The position numbers and the translations under genes were made by a program. A model generated the notes under the pieces. It was given only the letters and a program-made list of their open reading frames with translations, searched no databases and was not told the DNA's origin. This document shows positions 46,766 to 54,893 of a DNA stretch of 64,000 nucleotides, one piece after another. Positions within the stretch are counted from its first letter, which is position 1, and every line of letters starts with the position of its first letter. The stretch is from Actinobacteria bacterium OK074 (GTDB lineage: Bacteria; Actinomycetota; Actinomycetes; Streptomycetales; Streptomycetaceae), in NCBI GenBank assembly GCA_001298575.1, contig LJCV01000263.1, positions 1 to 64,000 of the forward strand. The letters run 5' to 3'.

Positions 46766-48456
46766 AGAAGAGTGCACCCTATTCAGGTCGTCCCGCGCCG
46801 GTGGTCACCCCGGAGAACGAGTTCTTCTGGACTTCCGGCGCGGACGGGGTCCTGCGCATCCAGGAATGTGCGTCCTGTTCTGCCCTCATCCACCCGCCGC
46901 AGCCGGTCTGCCGCTACTGCCGCGGGCACGACATCGCCCCCCGGGCCGTCTCCGGATTCGCCACCCTGATCGGGTTCACCGTCAACCACCGCTTCGCCCT
47001 GCCGGGACTGCCCCCGCCCTACGTCGTCGCCCAGGTCGCCCTCGAAGAGGACCCCCGCGTCCGCCTCACCACCAACGCCGTCGAGTGCGAACCCGGCGAA
47101 CTCGCCCTCGGCATGCGGATGGAGGCGGTCTTCGAGCGCGTGGGGGAGGAGGACGACGACGAAGGAGCCGCCTGGCTGCCGTTGTTCCGGCCCGCCGCCG
47201 AACAGGGCGAGCCCGTCCCGCCGCCGTACGGCGAGGAGGAACCGGAGCAACTGCGGCGCCGGGTACGGCCGATGGCCACCACCGAGAAGTTCGAGGACAA
47301 GGCCGCGATCACCGGCATCGGCATGTCCGACCTCGGGCGCCGCCTGCTCGTCAGCCCCGTCTCGCTGACCGTCCAGGCATGCGAACGCGCGGTCGCGGAC
47401 GCCGGGCTCACCCTCGCCGACATCGACGGCCTGGCCACCTACCCGGGCGCCGGAGCGGCCTACGGCGGCTTCGGCGAGGGCGGCGTCACCGCCCTGGAGA
47501 CCGCCCTGGGCATCGAACCCACCTGGTACAACGGCGGCAGCGAGACCTTCGGCCCCGGCGGCTCACTGATCTCGGCCATGCTCGCCGTCGCCGGGGGCCT
47601 GGCCCGGCACGTGCTGTGCTTCCGCACGGTCTGGGAGTCCAGCTACGGCGAACTGGTCAAGCGCGGCAAGATCCGCCAGGAGGCACCGCGCACCGCCGAC
47701 GGCTGGATGAAGCCGTTCGGCGCGGTCTCCGCCGCCCACACCCTCGCCCAGAACGCCCAGCGCCACTTCGACCGCTACGGCACCACCCGCGAGACCCTCG
47801 GCTGGATCGCCCTCAACCAGCGCGCCAACGCCGCCCTCAACCCGACCGCCGTCTACCGCGACCCGCTCACCATGGACGACTACCTGGGTGCCCGGCCGAT
47901 CACCACCCCGTTCGGGCTCTACGACTGCGACGTGCCCTGCGACGGATCGGTCGCCGTCGTCGTCTCCGCCAAGGACGCTGCCCACGACCTGGCCAGGCCG
48001 CCCGTCCTCGTCGAGGCCGTCGGCACCCAGATCCTGGAGCGGTTCGAATGGGACCAGTCCACCCTCTCCCACGAACCCCAGGTGCTCGGCCAGTCCGCCC
48101 ACCTGTGGACGCGCACCTCCCTGCGGCCCGAGGACGTCGACGTCGCCGAACTCTACGACGGGTTCACCTTCAACTGCCTTTCCTGGATCGAGGCGTTGGG
48201 CTTCTGCGGCATCGGCGAGGCCAAGGACTTCCTGGACGGAGGCAAGAACATCGCACGCGACGGCGTCCTGCCCCTCAACACCCACGGCGGCCAGCTCTCG
48301 CACGGCCGCACCCACGGCCTGGGGCTGGTCCACGAGGCCATCACCCAACTGCGCGGCGAGGCGGGCCCCCGTCAGGTGAGCGGCGCCAGGGTCGCCGCGG
48401 TCAGCACCGGCGGTCTCGCCCCCAGCAGCGCGATCCTCTTCCGGGCGGACGTGTGA
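46762..48456 (+). CDS. Fused DUF35 (zinc ribbon/OB) and Ltp2-like thiolase-fold aldolase
   Basis: A 564-residue fusion. Residues ~1-150 are a DUF35 module: zinc ribbon with C36, C39, C50, C53 (CASC ... CRYC) and an OB-fold (FATLIGFTVNHRF, PYVVAQVALEEDPRVRL). After a linker, ~172-564 is a thiolase-superfamily domain. The nucleophilic Cys of true thiolases is replaced (YNGGSETFGPGG), and the HDCF motif reads ELYDGFTFN, which supplies a Tyr; NTHGGQLSHGRTHGLGL ends the active site. These are features of Ltp2 retro-aldolases, which in cholesterol side-chain breakdown need a separate DUF35 partner from ChsH2. Here both are one polypeptide. Confidence 0.82.
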   Translation: MKKSAPYSGRPAPVVTPENEFFWTSGADGVLRIQECASCSALIHPPQPVCRYCRGHDIAPRAVSGFATLIGFTVNHRFALPGLPPPYVVAQVALEEDPRVRLTTNAVECEPGELALGMRMEAVFERVGEEDDDEGAAWLPLFRPAAEQGEPVPPPYGEEEPEQLRRRVRPMATTEKFEDKAAITGIGMSDLGRRLLVSPVSLTVQACERAVADAGLTLADIDGLATYPGAGAAYGGFGEGGVTALETALGIEPTWYNGGSETFGPGGSLISAMLAVAGGLARHVLCFRTVWESSYGELVKRGKIRQEAPRTADGWMKPFGAVSAAHTLAQNAQRHFDRYGTTRETLGWIALNQRANAALNPTAVYRDPLTMDDYLGARPITTPFGLYDCDVPCDGSVAVVVSAKDAAHDLARPPVLVEAVGTQILERFEWDQSTLSHEPQVLGQSAHLWTRTSLRPEDVDVAELYDGFTFNCLSWIEALGFCGIGEAKDFLDGGKNIARDGVLPLNTHGGQLSHGRTHGLGLVHEAITQLRGEAGPRQVSGARVAAVSTGGLAPSSAILFRADV

Positions 48457-49400
48457 CCCGGCACGCCCCCGAGGTCACCCGGGTCGTCACCGACGTCGAC
48501 GGCATCCCCTTCTCGGCACTGCTGTGCGCGGTACCGAAACCCCGTGCGGTTCTGGTCGCGCTGCACGGCGGGGCCGTCACCTCACGGTACTTCGACCACC
48601 CCGCCCACCCCGAACTCTCCCTGCTGCGCACGGCCGCGGCGCTCGGCGTCACCGTCCTGGCCCTCGACCGGCCCGGCTACGGCGACTCCGCCCCGTACGG
48701 CGACACCATGGGTGACCCCGAGCGGCGCGTCGACCTCGGGTACGCGGCCGTCGACCGGCTGCTGGCCCAACTGTCGCGCGGGGCGGGCCTGTTCCTGATG
48801 GCGCACTCCATCGGCTGCGACCTCGGCGTGCGCATGGCCGCCGACGCGCGCCGCACCGACCTGCTCGGCGTCGAACTCGCCGGCACCGGACACCACCGCC
48901 ATCCGCGGCTGACCACCATCCTCACGACGGGCCGGCCGGGCGCACGCGGACCCCGGACACGCGCGGAAGGGGGCGGCGGAATCTACGACCTGCTCTGGGA
49001 GCCCGAACGGCTCTACCCCGCCGACGTCGTCGGCGCCGCGGGGCTGCTCAGCCCCGGTCCCCGGTACGAGAACCACGTCGCCGTGCACTGGCCGCGTGAG
49101 TTCCCTCACCTCGCCGCCCGGGTCGCGGTGCCCGTGCACTTCACCCTGGGCGCGTACGAGAAGGTGTGGCGGGCCGGTCCGGAGGGGCTGGCCGACATAG
49201 CGTCCCTGTTCACGGCGGCGCCGCGGGTCGAGGTGGCCGAACAGGCCGAAGCGGGGCACAACTTGAGCATCGGGCTGACCGCGACGGCGTACCACTTGAA
49301 AGTGCTGTCGTTCATGGAGGAATGTGTGACGGCCCGAGACAACGCCCGTCCCTGGGTCGGCGGAGACACCCCGGCCCGGGAAACGAGGAGAGCCGGATGA
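48453..49400 (+). CDS. Alpha/beta hydrolase
   Basis: A 315-residue hydrolase. Oxyanion segment ALHGGAVTSRYF, nucleophile in LMAHSIGCDLGV (Ser in A-H-S-I-G), and a late GHN in AEQAEAGHNLSIG as the catalytic His. GTG start overlaps the preceding stop (GTGA). It could hydrolyse an ester, thioester or C-C bond of the intermediate formed by the aldolase upstream. Confidence 0.8.
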   Translation: MTRHAPEVTRVVTDVDGIPFSALLCAVPKPRAVLVALHGGAVTSRYFDHPAHPELSLLRTAAALGVTVLALDRPGYGDSAPYGDTMGDPERRVDLGYAAVDRLLAQLSRGAGLFLMAHSIGCDLGVRMAADARRTDLLGVELAGTGHHRHPRLTTILTTGRPGARGPRTRAEGGGGIYDLLWEPERLYPADVVGAAGLLSPGPRYENHVAVHWPREFPHLAARVAVPVHFTLGAYEKVWRAGPEGLADIASLFTAAPRVEVAEQAEAGHNLSIGLTATAYHLKVLSFMEECVTARDNARPWVGGDTPARETRRAG

Positions 49401-49951
49401 GCGACGCGGACACGACCGTACTCCTGCTGGTGCGCGTGGTGGTGGGCATCACCATGGTCATGCACGGGCTCAACCACTGGCGCGGCGGCGGCCGGATCGA
49501 GGGCACCGCCCGCTGGTTCACCGGACTCGGGCTGCGCCAGGGCCGGTTGCAGGCATGGCTGAGCGTGCTCACCGAGATCGGCGCGGGCGCCCTGCTGGTG
49601 CTCGGCCTGCTGACCTGGCTGGCCTGCGCGGCGGTCATCTCGGTGATGCTGGTCGCGGGCCTGCTCGCGCACCGCCGCAACGGCTTCTTCGTCTTCAAGG
49701 ACGGCTACGAGTACGTCCTCGTCCTCGGGGCGGCCTGCCTCGCCCTGGCCACGCTGGGCCCCGGCGACGTGTCGGTCGACGAGGCGGCGGACATCGACGT
49801 GACCGGCTGGGCCGGCGGCGGCCTCGCCCTCGGCGTGGCGGTGGTGGCGACGGCGGGCCTGCTGGCCACGTTCTGGCGCCCGCAGCCGAAGGAGCCCGAG
49901 CCGGTGGCCGGGGCCGCGAGTTCCGACTCCGCCGGCCAGGAGGTCTCGTAG
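49397..49951 (+). CDS. DoxX-family membrane protein
   Basis: A 184-residue protein with about four hydrophobic helices (VLLLVRVVVGITMVMHGLNH, LTEIGAGALLVLGLLTWLAC, AVISVMLVAGLLAH, YVLVLGAACLALATLG) and the MHGLNH motif after helix 1, typical of DoxX. ATGA overlap with the hydrolase. DoxX proteins can pass electrons or help redox enzymes at the membrane; here it ends the P450/aldolase operon. The exact role is unknown. Confidence 0.82.
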   Translation: MSDADTTVLLLVRVVVGITMVMHGLNHWRGGGRIEGTARWFTGLGLRQGRLQAWLSVLTEIGAGALLVLGLLTWLACAAVISVMLVAGLLAHRRNGFFVFKDGYEYVLVLGAACLALATLGPGDVSVDEAADIDVTGWAGGGLALGVAVVATAGLLATFWRPQPKEPEPVAGAASSDSAGQEVS

Positions 49952-50150
49952 CCGCGGGCAGGATGCGAAAGCAGCCGCGGGCCGGAGGTGAAAAAGGGCG
50001 GCGAGGGCTCGGCCGTCGGGGCACCCCTCGGCCGGGCAGCGCCGCCGCGGCGCTCGCGCGGGCGGAGATCGATGGCTGACGGAGGGGTCCCGGCGGCGCC
50101 GCCGTGACCGTAGTGTTTCCCCGACAGGACTCGTCGCGGGAGGGGTGCGC

Positions 50151-50741
50151 ATGACGACAGCCCGGCGTGAGGGGGCGAGCGGCGCACGGCGCTCCGAGAT
50201 CCTGGACGCGGCCCTGCACGTGTTCGCCGAGCGCGGCTACCGCGGCACGTCGATCGACGCGGTCGCCGAACGCGCGGGTCTGACCCGGCAGGGCGTGCTG
50301 CACTACTACCCGAGCAAGAAGCGGCTGCTGGTCGCCGTCCTCGGGTACCGGGAGGAACTCAGCCGCGAACACCTGGCGGCCGACCACCCCGACGAGGACT
50401 GGCCCAACCAGGTCGCCGAGGTCATCTCGCACGAGCACGCCTCGCCCTGGCTGGCCCAGGTGCAGAGCGTGATGATGGCCGAAAGCATGACCGGCGACGT
50501 CGCCGCCCAGCAGTACTTCCACGAGCACTACCGCACCCTCCAGGGCAAGACGGCGGCCCGGCTCGCCGAGCGCTACGGGGAGCGGCTGCCCAGCGGTCTG
50601 ACACCGAGGGCAGCGGCGACCGCCGTACTCGCGATGCTCGACGGCATGCAGCAGCAGTGGCTGCTGGACGGCGAGCGCAGCGACTACCCGGAGATCATGC
50701 GGGACGTGCTGGCTGTCCTGCTGGGGCCCACACCTGTATGA
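50151..50741 (+). CDS. TetR-family regulator, second in the island
   Basis: A 196-residue TetR protein: HTH RSEILDAALHVFAERGYRGT, SIDAVAERAGLTRQGVLHYY; ligand domain ends DGMQQQWLLDGERSDY. The ATG at 50151 has GGGAGGGG upstream. Its 3' end overlaps the convergent hydrolase-like gene by 47 bp. No GAGAAT dyad lies in its promoter. It may be a second, more local regulator. Confidence 0.87.
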   Translation: MTTARREGASGARRSEILDAALHVFAERGYRGTSIDAVAERAGLTRQGVLHYYPSKKRLLVAVLGYREELSREHLAADHPDEDWPNQVAEVISHEHASPWLAQVQSVMMAESMTGDVAAQQYFHEHYRTLQGKTAARLAERYGERLPSGLTPRAAATAVLAMLDGMQQQWLLDGERSDYPEIMRDVLAVLLGPTPV

Positions 50742-51438
50742 AGTCGGCCATGGCCGGGACCAGTTCGGGCAGCAGCGCCCCCGCGTCCGCCCGCACCCGC
50801 AGATCCACCGTGACCCCGGAACGGGCCGCCCGCTCGGCGAACCCGAGGGAGTCGTCCAGCAGCGGATCCGTGCCCGCCACCAGCAGTTGCAGGGGCACCA
50901 GCCCGTGCAGGTTGGCGTGCAGCGGGCTCAGCAGCGGGTTCACGGGGTCGGCGCCGGCGGCGTAGTGCCCGGCCCGCAGCCGCAGTTCGGTCAGGTCGAA
51001 GCCGGCGTCGGCGGCGGCGTTGAGCATCAGGCTCGGCGCCTGAAGGGTCAGATCCAGCAGCGCCGAGTTCAGCAGCGCGCACTGCGGCTGGACGGCGCCC
51101 ATGTCCCGCAGCCGTACCAGCAGGGCGGCGGCCAGGCCCGCGCCGAGGCGTTCGCCCGCCACCACCACCCGGCTGCCCTGGGCCAGGCAGGTCTCGTACA
51201 CGGCGTGCACGTCGTCGAGCGCGGCCGGGAAGGACGTCCGGTAGCGGGGGCACAGCACGACGGCGTCGGTGCGCAGCGCCAGCCGTTCGGCGAGGTCGAG
51301 CGCGGACTCGGGGCTGCCGGCCAGCAGCCGCCGGTCGCCGTGCAGATACAGCACGACCAGGTCGGTGGCGTCCGGCGGGCGCACCACCGGGCCGACGGGA
51401 CCTCGCTCGACCCGCACTCCCACACGCACGTCACCCAC
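50695..51438 (-). CDS. HSL-type alpha/beta-hydrolase fold protein lacking catalytic serine
   Basis: A 247-residue protein with the fold order of hormone-sensitive-lipase esterases (LVVLYLHGDRRL, VVLCPRYRTSFPAALDDVHA, LLVAGTDPLLDDS). The GDSAG elbow is GERLGAG (residues 95-101), so Arg97 replaces the nucleophile, and the HGGG oxyanion motif is HGDR. The Asp of the triad remains; the His site (RADAGALLPEL) is also altered. It is probably a non-catalytic binding or scaffold protein. GTG start overlaps the crotonase gene by 8 nt. Confidence 0.8.
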   Translation of the reverse strand: MGDVRVGVRVERGPVGPVVRPPDATDLVVLYLHGDRRLLAGSPESALDLAERLALRTDAVVLCPRYRTSFPAALDDVHAVYETCLAQGSRVVVAGERLGAGLAAALLVRLRDMGAVQPQCALLNSALLDLTLQAPSLMLNAAADAGFDLTELRLRAGHYAAGADPVNPLLSPLHANLHGLVPLQLLVAGTDPLLDDSLGFAERAARSGVTVDLRVRADAGALLPELVPAMADFIQVWAPAGQPARPA

Positions 51439-52150
51439 GGGACATCACCCTCTCCGCTGCCTGCCAGTGTTCGTCGGCCGCCCACAGGCGGGCGAAGGCA
51501 CGCGCCGCCTCCTCGGCGGTAAGTACCCCGCTCGTCACCCGCTTGATCTCCCGCGCCGGAGATGTGGCCAGGGAACGGGCCAGCGAGCGCCAGCCGTCCG
51601 CGAACCCGTCGCCGGGCAGCACGAGATCGAAGAGTCCGACCCGGTGGGCCTCGGCGGCGTCCATGACCGTGCCGGTGCCCGCGAGCAGCAGCGCCCGGCC
51701 CCGGCCGACCAGCGCGGCGAGCCGTTCGGCGCCGCCCCACGCGGGCATGATCGCCAGCTTCGACTGGTTGAAGGCGATCCGCACGTGGTCGGCGGCCACC
51801 CGGATGTCGGCGGCGACCGCGACCTCGGCGCCGCCGCCGAACGCGTGCCCGTTCAGCGCGGCGATCACCGGTCCGGGGAAGCCCGCGATCCGGTCGCAGA
51901 TCCCGCGCATCCGCAACGCCATGGCCAGGGCGGCCTCCTCGGTGCGGACGGCGGCGAGTTCCTTCAGGTCGCCGCCGGAGACGAACGCCTTCTCGCCCGC
52001 GCCCGTGATCACCAGCGCCTGGGCGTCCTGGGCCGCGTCCAGCGCCTTGTCCAACTCGTCCATCGTGCCCGGCGCGATTGCGTTGCGGGCGTGCGGGCGG
52101 TCGATGGTGACGACCGCGAGTCCGTCCTCCACCACAAGGTCTACGTCCAT
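51431..52150 (-). CDS. Enoyl-CoA hydratase/isomerase (crotonase) family
   Basis: A 239-residue crotonase: oxyanion segments EKAFVSGGDLKELAAV and ALNGHAFGGGAEVAVAADIR, then FNQSKLAIMPAWGGAERL. The second acid of hydratases is not obvious (MPAWGGAERL has Glu after the usual place), so isomerase or lyase chemistry is possible. ATG at 52150, 70 nt after the reductase. It belongs to the leftward operon under operator E. Confidence 0.87.
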   Translation of the reverse strand: MDVDLVVEDGLAVVTIDRPHARNAIAPGTMDELDKALDAAQDAQALVITGAGEKAFVSGGDLKELAAVRTEEAALAMALRMRGICDRIAGFPGPVIAALNGHAFGGGAEVAVAADIRVAADHVRIAFNQSKLAIMPAWGGAERLAALVGRGRALLLAGTGTVMDAAEAHRVGLFDLVLPGDGFADGWRSLARSLATSPAREIKRVTSGVLTAEEAARAFARLWAADEHWQAAERVMSRG

Positions 52151-52220
52151 GCCTGTCCTCGGCCCTTCTGTCGGTCCTGCCCGGTTCGCGTGGACGACGC
52201 TGCGTCCGCTCCTCGGCGTG

Positions 52221-53228
52221 TCAGTCCTCGTAGACGACGGTGACGTGCTCGGTGGCGGGTTCGCCCTGGCAGGTCAGCACCCAGCCCTCGGCGACCTCGT
52301 CCTCGTCGAGCGCGTTGTTGACGCGCATGGTGGCCTCGCCCTTGGTGACGTGGGCGATGCAGGTGGCGCAGTTCCCGGCCTCGCAGGAGAACGGCGGGGC
52401 GAGCCCGATCCGGCGCGCGCTCTCCAGGAAGGTCTCGCCGCGCCGCCGGGGGAGGGTGTGCCTGCGGCCCTCGAAAACGATGTCGACGGTGCCGGTGCCG
52501 GTGTCGTCGGCGGCGGCCTCCGCGACACCGTCCTCGGCCGGTGTGTCGGGCGGGTGGGCGAACCGCTCGGCGAAGATCCGCTCCCCGGCCACGCCGAGGG
52601 AGAGCAGCGCGCGTTCCGTCAGCTCCATGAACGGCGCGGGCCCGCACAGGTAGAAGTCGGCCTCCGGGTCGGCCGCGGCGAAGGCGCGCACCTCGTCCGC
52701 GGTGACGAAGCCCCCGTCGGCGTCCAGGTGGCGGCGGAGTTCGAGACGGTCCGGGTGACGCCCGGTCAACTCGTCCAGCGCGGCACGGAAGATGACGGAC
52801 TCGGCGTCCCGGTCGGCGGTCAGCAGCCGGATCCGGCGGCCGGTGGTGGCCAGCGCGGTCTTCACCAGCGACAGCACGGGGGTGATGCCGCTGCCGCCGC
52901 TGAACGCCACCAGTGGCGCGGCCGTCTCGCGCAGGCAGAACACCCCGGCGGGGAGGGTGGTCTCGATGACGTCGCCCGGGGCGAGACGGTCGTGCAGCCA
53001 GTTCGAGACCAGGCCGCCGGGCACCCGTTTCACGGTGGTCATCAGCTCGGTGTCGGTCTCGGGCGAACTGGACATCGAGTAGCTGCGCAGCGTGCCGCAG
53101 GCCCTGATCGTCACGAACTGCCCGGCCCGGTAGGGAAACGGCGCGTCGAGCACGTACGTCCGGGTGTCGGGCGTCTCCTGGATGATCCGCACGATCCGGA
53201 CCGGGTGGAACCCGTGGTCTCGTCCCAT
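52221..53228 (-). CDS. KshB/PaaE-type oxygenase reductase (FAD, NAD(P)H, [2Fe-2S])
   Basis: A 335-residue modular reductase: FAD-binding RSYSMSSSPETD, NAD-binding FSGGSGITPVLSL and YLCGPAPFMELTE, C-terminal plant-type [2Fe-2S] with CEAGNCATC and a later CQGE. This arrangement matches 3-ketosteroid 9alpha-hydroxylase reductase KshB and phenylacetyl-CoA PaaE. The only Rieske oxygenase in the window (37516) lacks a neighbouring reductase, and both genes sit next to the GAGAAT operator, so they are a likely pair. ATG at 53228, 27 bp from operator E. Confidence 0.9.
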   Translation of the reverse strand: MGRDHGFHPVRIVRIIQETPDTRTYVLDAPFPYRAGQFVTIRACGTLRSYSMSSSPETDTELMTTVKRVPGGLVSNWLHDRLAPGDVIETTLPAGVFCLRETAAPLVAFSGGSGITPVLSLVKTALATTGRRIRLLTADRDAESVIFRAALDELTGRHPDRLELRRHLDADGGFVTADEVRAFAAADPEADFYLCGPAPFMELTERALLSLGVAGERIFAERFAHPPDTPAEDGVAEAAADDTGTGTVDIVFEGRRHTLPRRRGETFLESARRIGLAPPFSCEAGNCATCIAHVTKGEATMRVNNALDEDEVAEGWVLTCQGEPATEHVTVVYED

Positions 53229-53254
53229 GTATGGAATTTACCTTCTCCCTCTGC

Positions 53255-53269
53255 GAGAGTTCAATTCTC
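53255..53269. promoter_or_regulatory. Island operator site E, between divergent operons
   Basis: GAGAGT-TCA-ATTCTC, one mismatch between arms. It is 27 bp from the leftward reductase ATG and 24 bp from the rightward ligase ATG, so one site can control both. Confidence 0.7.
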
Positions 53270-53292
53270 AATGATGAGAGGGGGCTAGGAGA

Positions 53293-54864
53293 ATGCGCAA
53301 GATCCCCGCCGACCTGGTCGAACGCTACGAGGCCGAGGGCTTCTGGACCTCGGACACCCTCGCCGACCTGCTCACCCGCGGCCTCGACGCCGCTCCCGGC
53401 ACCGCCTTCCGGGTCCACTCCTCGGTACGGCCCTGGGAGGGGACCTTCCGCGACGTCGAGCGCACCGCGCGCCGGCTGGCCGCGGGCCTGCGGGACCGGG
53501 GTGTCGGCCCCGGCTCGGTCGTCGCGCTCCAGCTGCCCAACTGGATGGAGGCGGCCGCGGTGTTCTGGGCGTCGGCGTTCCTCGGGGCGGTCGTGGTGCC
53601 CGTGGTGCACTTCTACGGGCGCAAGGAGGTCGGCTACATCCTCGACGCGGTCCGGCCGCAGGTCTTCGTCACCGCCGAGCGGTTTGGGCACCTGGAGTTC
53701 CAGCCGGACCTGTGCGGACACGTGCCCGTGGTGGGCGTGGTCGGCCCCGGCACCGGCCAACTCCCGTACGGGGAACGCTTCGAGGACCTGCTCGCCGAGG
53801 AACCGCTGGCGGCGGCCCTGCCCGCGGACCCGGCGGCGCCCGCCCTGATCGCCTTCACCTCCGGCACCACCCGCGACCCCAAGGGCGTCGTGCACAGCCA
53901 CCGCACCCTCGCCTTCGAGACCCGCCAGCTCGCCGGCCGCTACCCGCCCGACCGCGGCAAACAGCTCACCTCCGCGCCCGTCGGCCACTTCATCGGCATG
54001 GTGAACGCTTTCCTGATCCCCGTCCTGGACGGCTCCCCGGTCAACCTCGCCGACACCTGGGACCCGGGCCTGGCCCTGGAGCTGATGGCACGCGACGGAC
54101 TCACCGTCGGCGGCGGCGCCGTCTACTACATGACCAGCCTGCTGGACCACCCCGACTTCACCCCCGGCCACCTCGCGCACATGAAGTACGCGGGCCTGGG
54201 CGGCGCGGCGGTGCCCAACGCGGTGACCCGGCGCCTGGCCGACCTCGGCGTCACCGTCTTCAGGGCGTACGGCTCCACCGAGCACCCCTCGATCACCGCC
54301 TCCCTGTACACCGCGCCCGAGGACAAGCGCCTGTACACCGACGGCGACGCCCTGTCGGGGGTGGAGGTCCGGCTGGCCGAGGACGGCGAGATCCTCAGCC
54401 GCGGCCCTGACCTGTGCCTCGGCTACACCGACCCCGACCTCACCGCCCGGGCCTTCGACGGGGACGGCTGGTACCACACGGGCGACATCGGCGTCCTCGA
54501 CGCCGACGGCTACCTCACCGTCACCGACCGCAAGTCCGACGTCATCATCCGCGGCGGCGAGAACATCGGCGCCCTGGAGGTCGAGGAGACCCTGCTGGAC
54601 CTGCCGGGCGTCGCCGAGGCCGCGGTGGTGGCCGCCCCGGACGCGCGCCTGGGCGAACACGCCGCCGCCGTCGTACGGCTGCGGGCCGGCAGCGCCGAGC
54701 CGACCCTCGACGACCTGCGCGCCCACTTCCGGGCCGCGGGCCTGGCCCGGCAGAAGTGGCCCGAGGAACTGCACGTCGTCGACGACTTCCCGCGGACCGC
54801 GAGCGGCAAGGTCCAGAAGTTCGTTCTCCGTAGGGATATTGCCGCACGGCACAGTGGAGAATAG
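53293..54864 (+). CDS. AMP-forming acyl-CoA synthetase
   Basis: A 523-residue ANL enzyme: P-loop IAFTSGTTRDPKG, FRAYGSTEHPSI, hinge DGWYHTGDIGVLDADGYL, and the catalytic Lys within FPRTASGKVQKFVLR. Residue order is complete. Activates a carboxylic acid to the CoA ester. ATG at 53293. It opens the seven-gene rightward operon, with operator F overlapping its stop. Confidence 0.9.
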   Translation: MRKIPADLVERYEAEGFWTSDTLADLLTRGLDAAPGTAFRVHSSVRPWEGTFRDVERTARRLAAGLRDRGVGPGSVVALQLPNWMEAAAVFWASAFLGAVVVPVVHFYGRKEVGYILDAVRPQVFVTAERFGHLEFQPDLCGHVPVVGVVGPGTGQLPYGERFEDLLAEEPLAAALPADPAAPALIAFTSGTTRDPKGVVHSHRTLAFETRQLAGRYPPDRGKQLTSAPVGHFIGMVNAFLIPVLDGSPVNLADTWDPGLALELMARDGLTVGGGAVYYMTSLLDHPDFTPGHLAHMKYAGLGGAAVPNAVTRRLADLGVTVFRAYGSTEHPSITASLYTAPEDKRLYTDGDALSGVEVRLAEDGEILSRGPDLCLGYTDPDLTARAFDGDGWYHTGDIGVLDADGYLTVTDRKSDVIIRGGENIGALEVEETLLDLPGVAEAAVVAAPDARLGEHAAAVVRLRAGSAEPTLDDLRAHFRAAGLARQKWPEELHVVDDFPRTASGKVQKFVLRRDIAARHSGE

Positions 54865-54871
54865 GATTCTC
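54857..54871. promoter_or_regulatory. Island operator site F
   Basis: GAGAAT-AGG-ATTCTC, perfect dyad, overlapping the ligase stop and 23 bp before the amidohydrolase ATG. It suggests a second promoter inside the operon. Confidence 0.78.
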
Positions 54872-54893
54872 GTAATCTGCGAAGGAGGATCTC

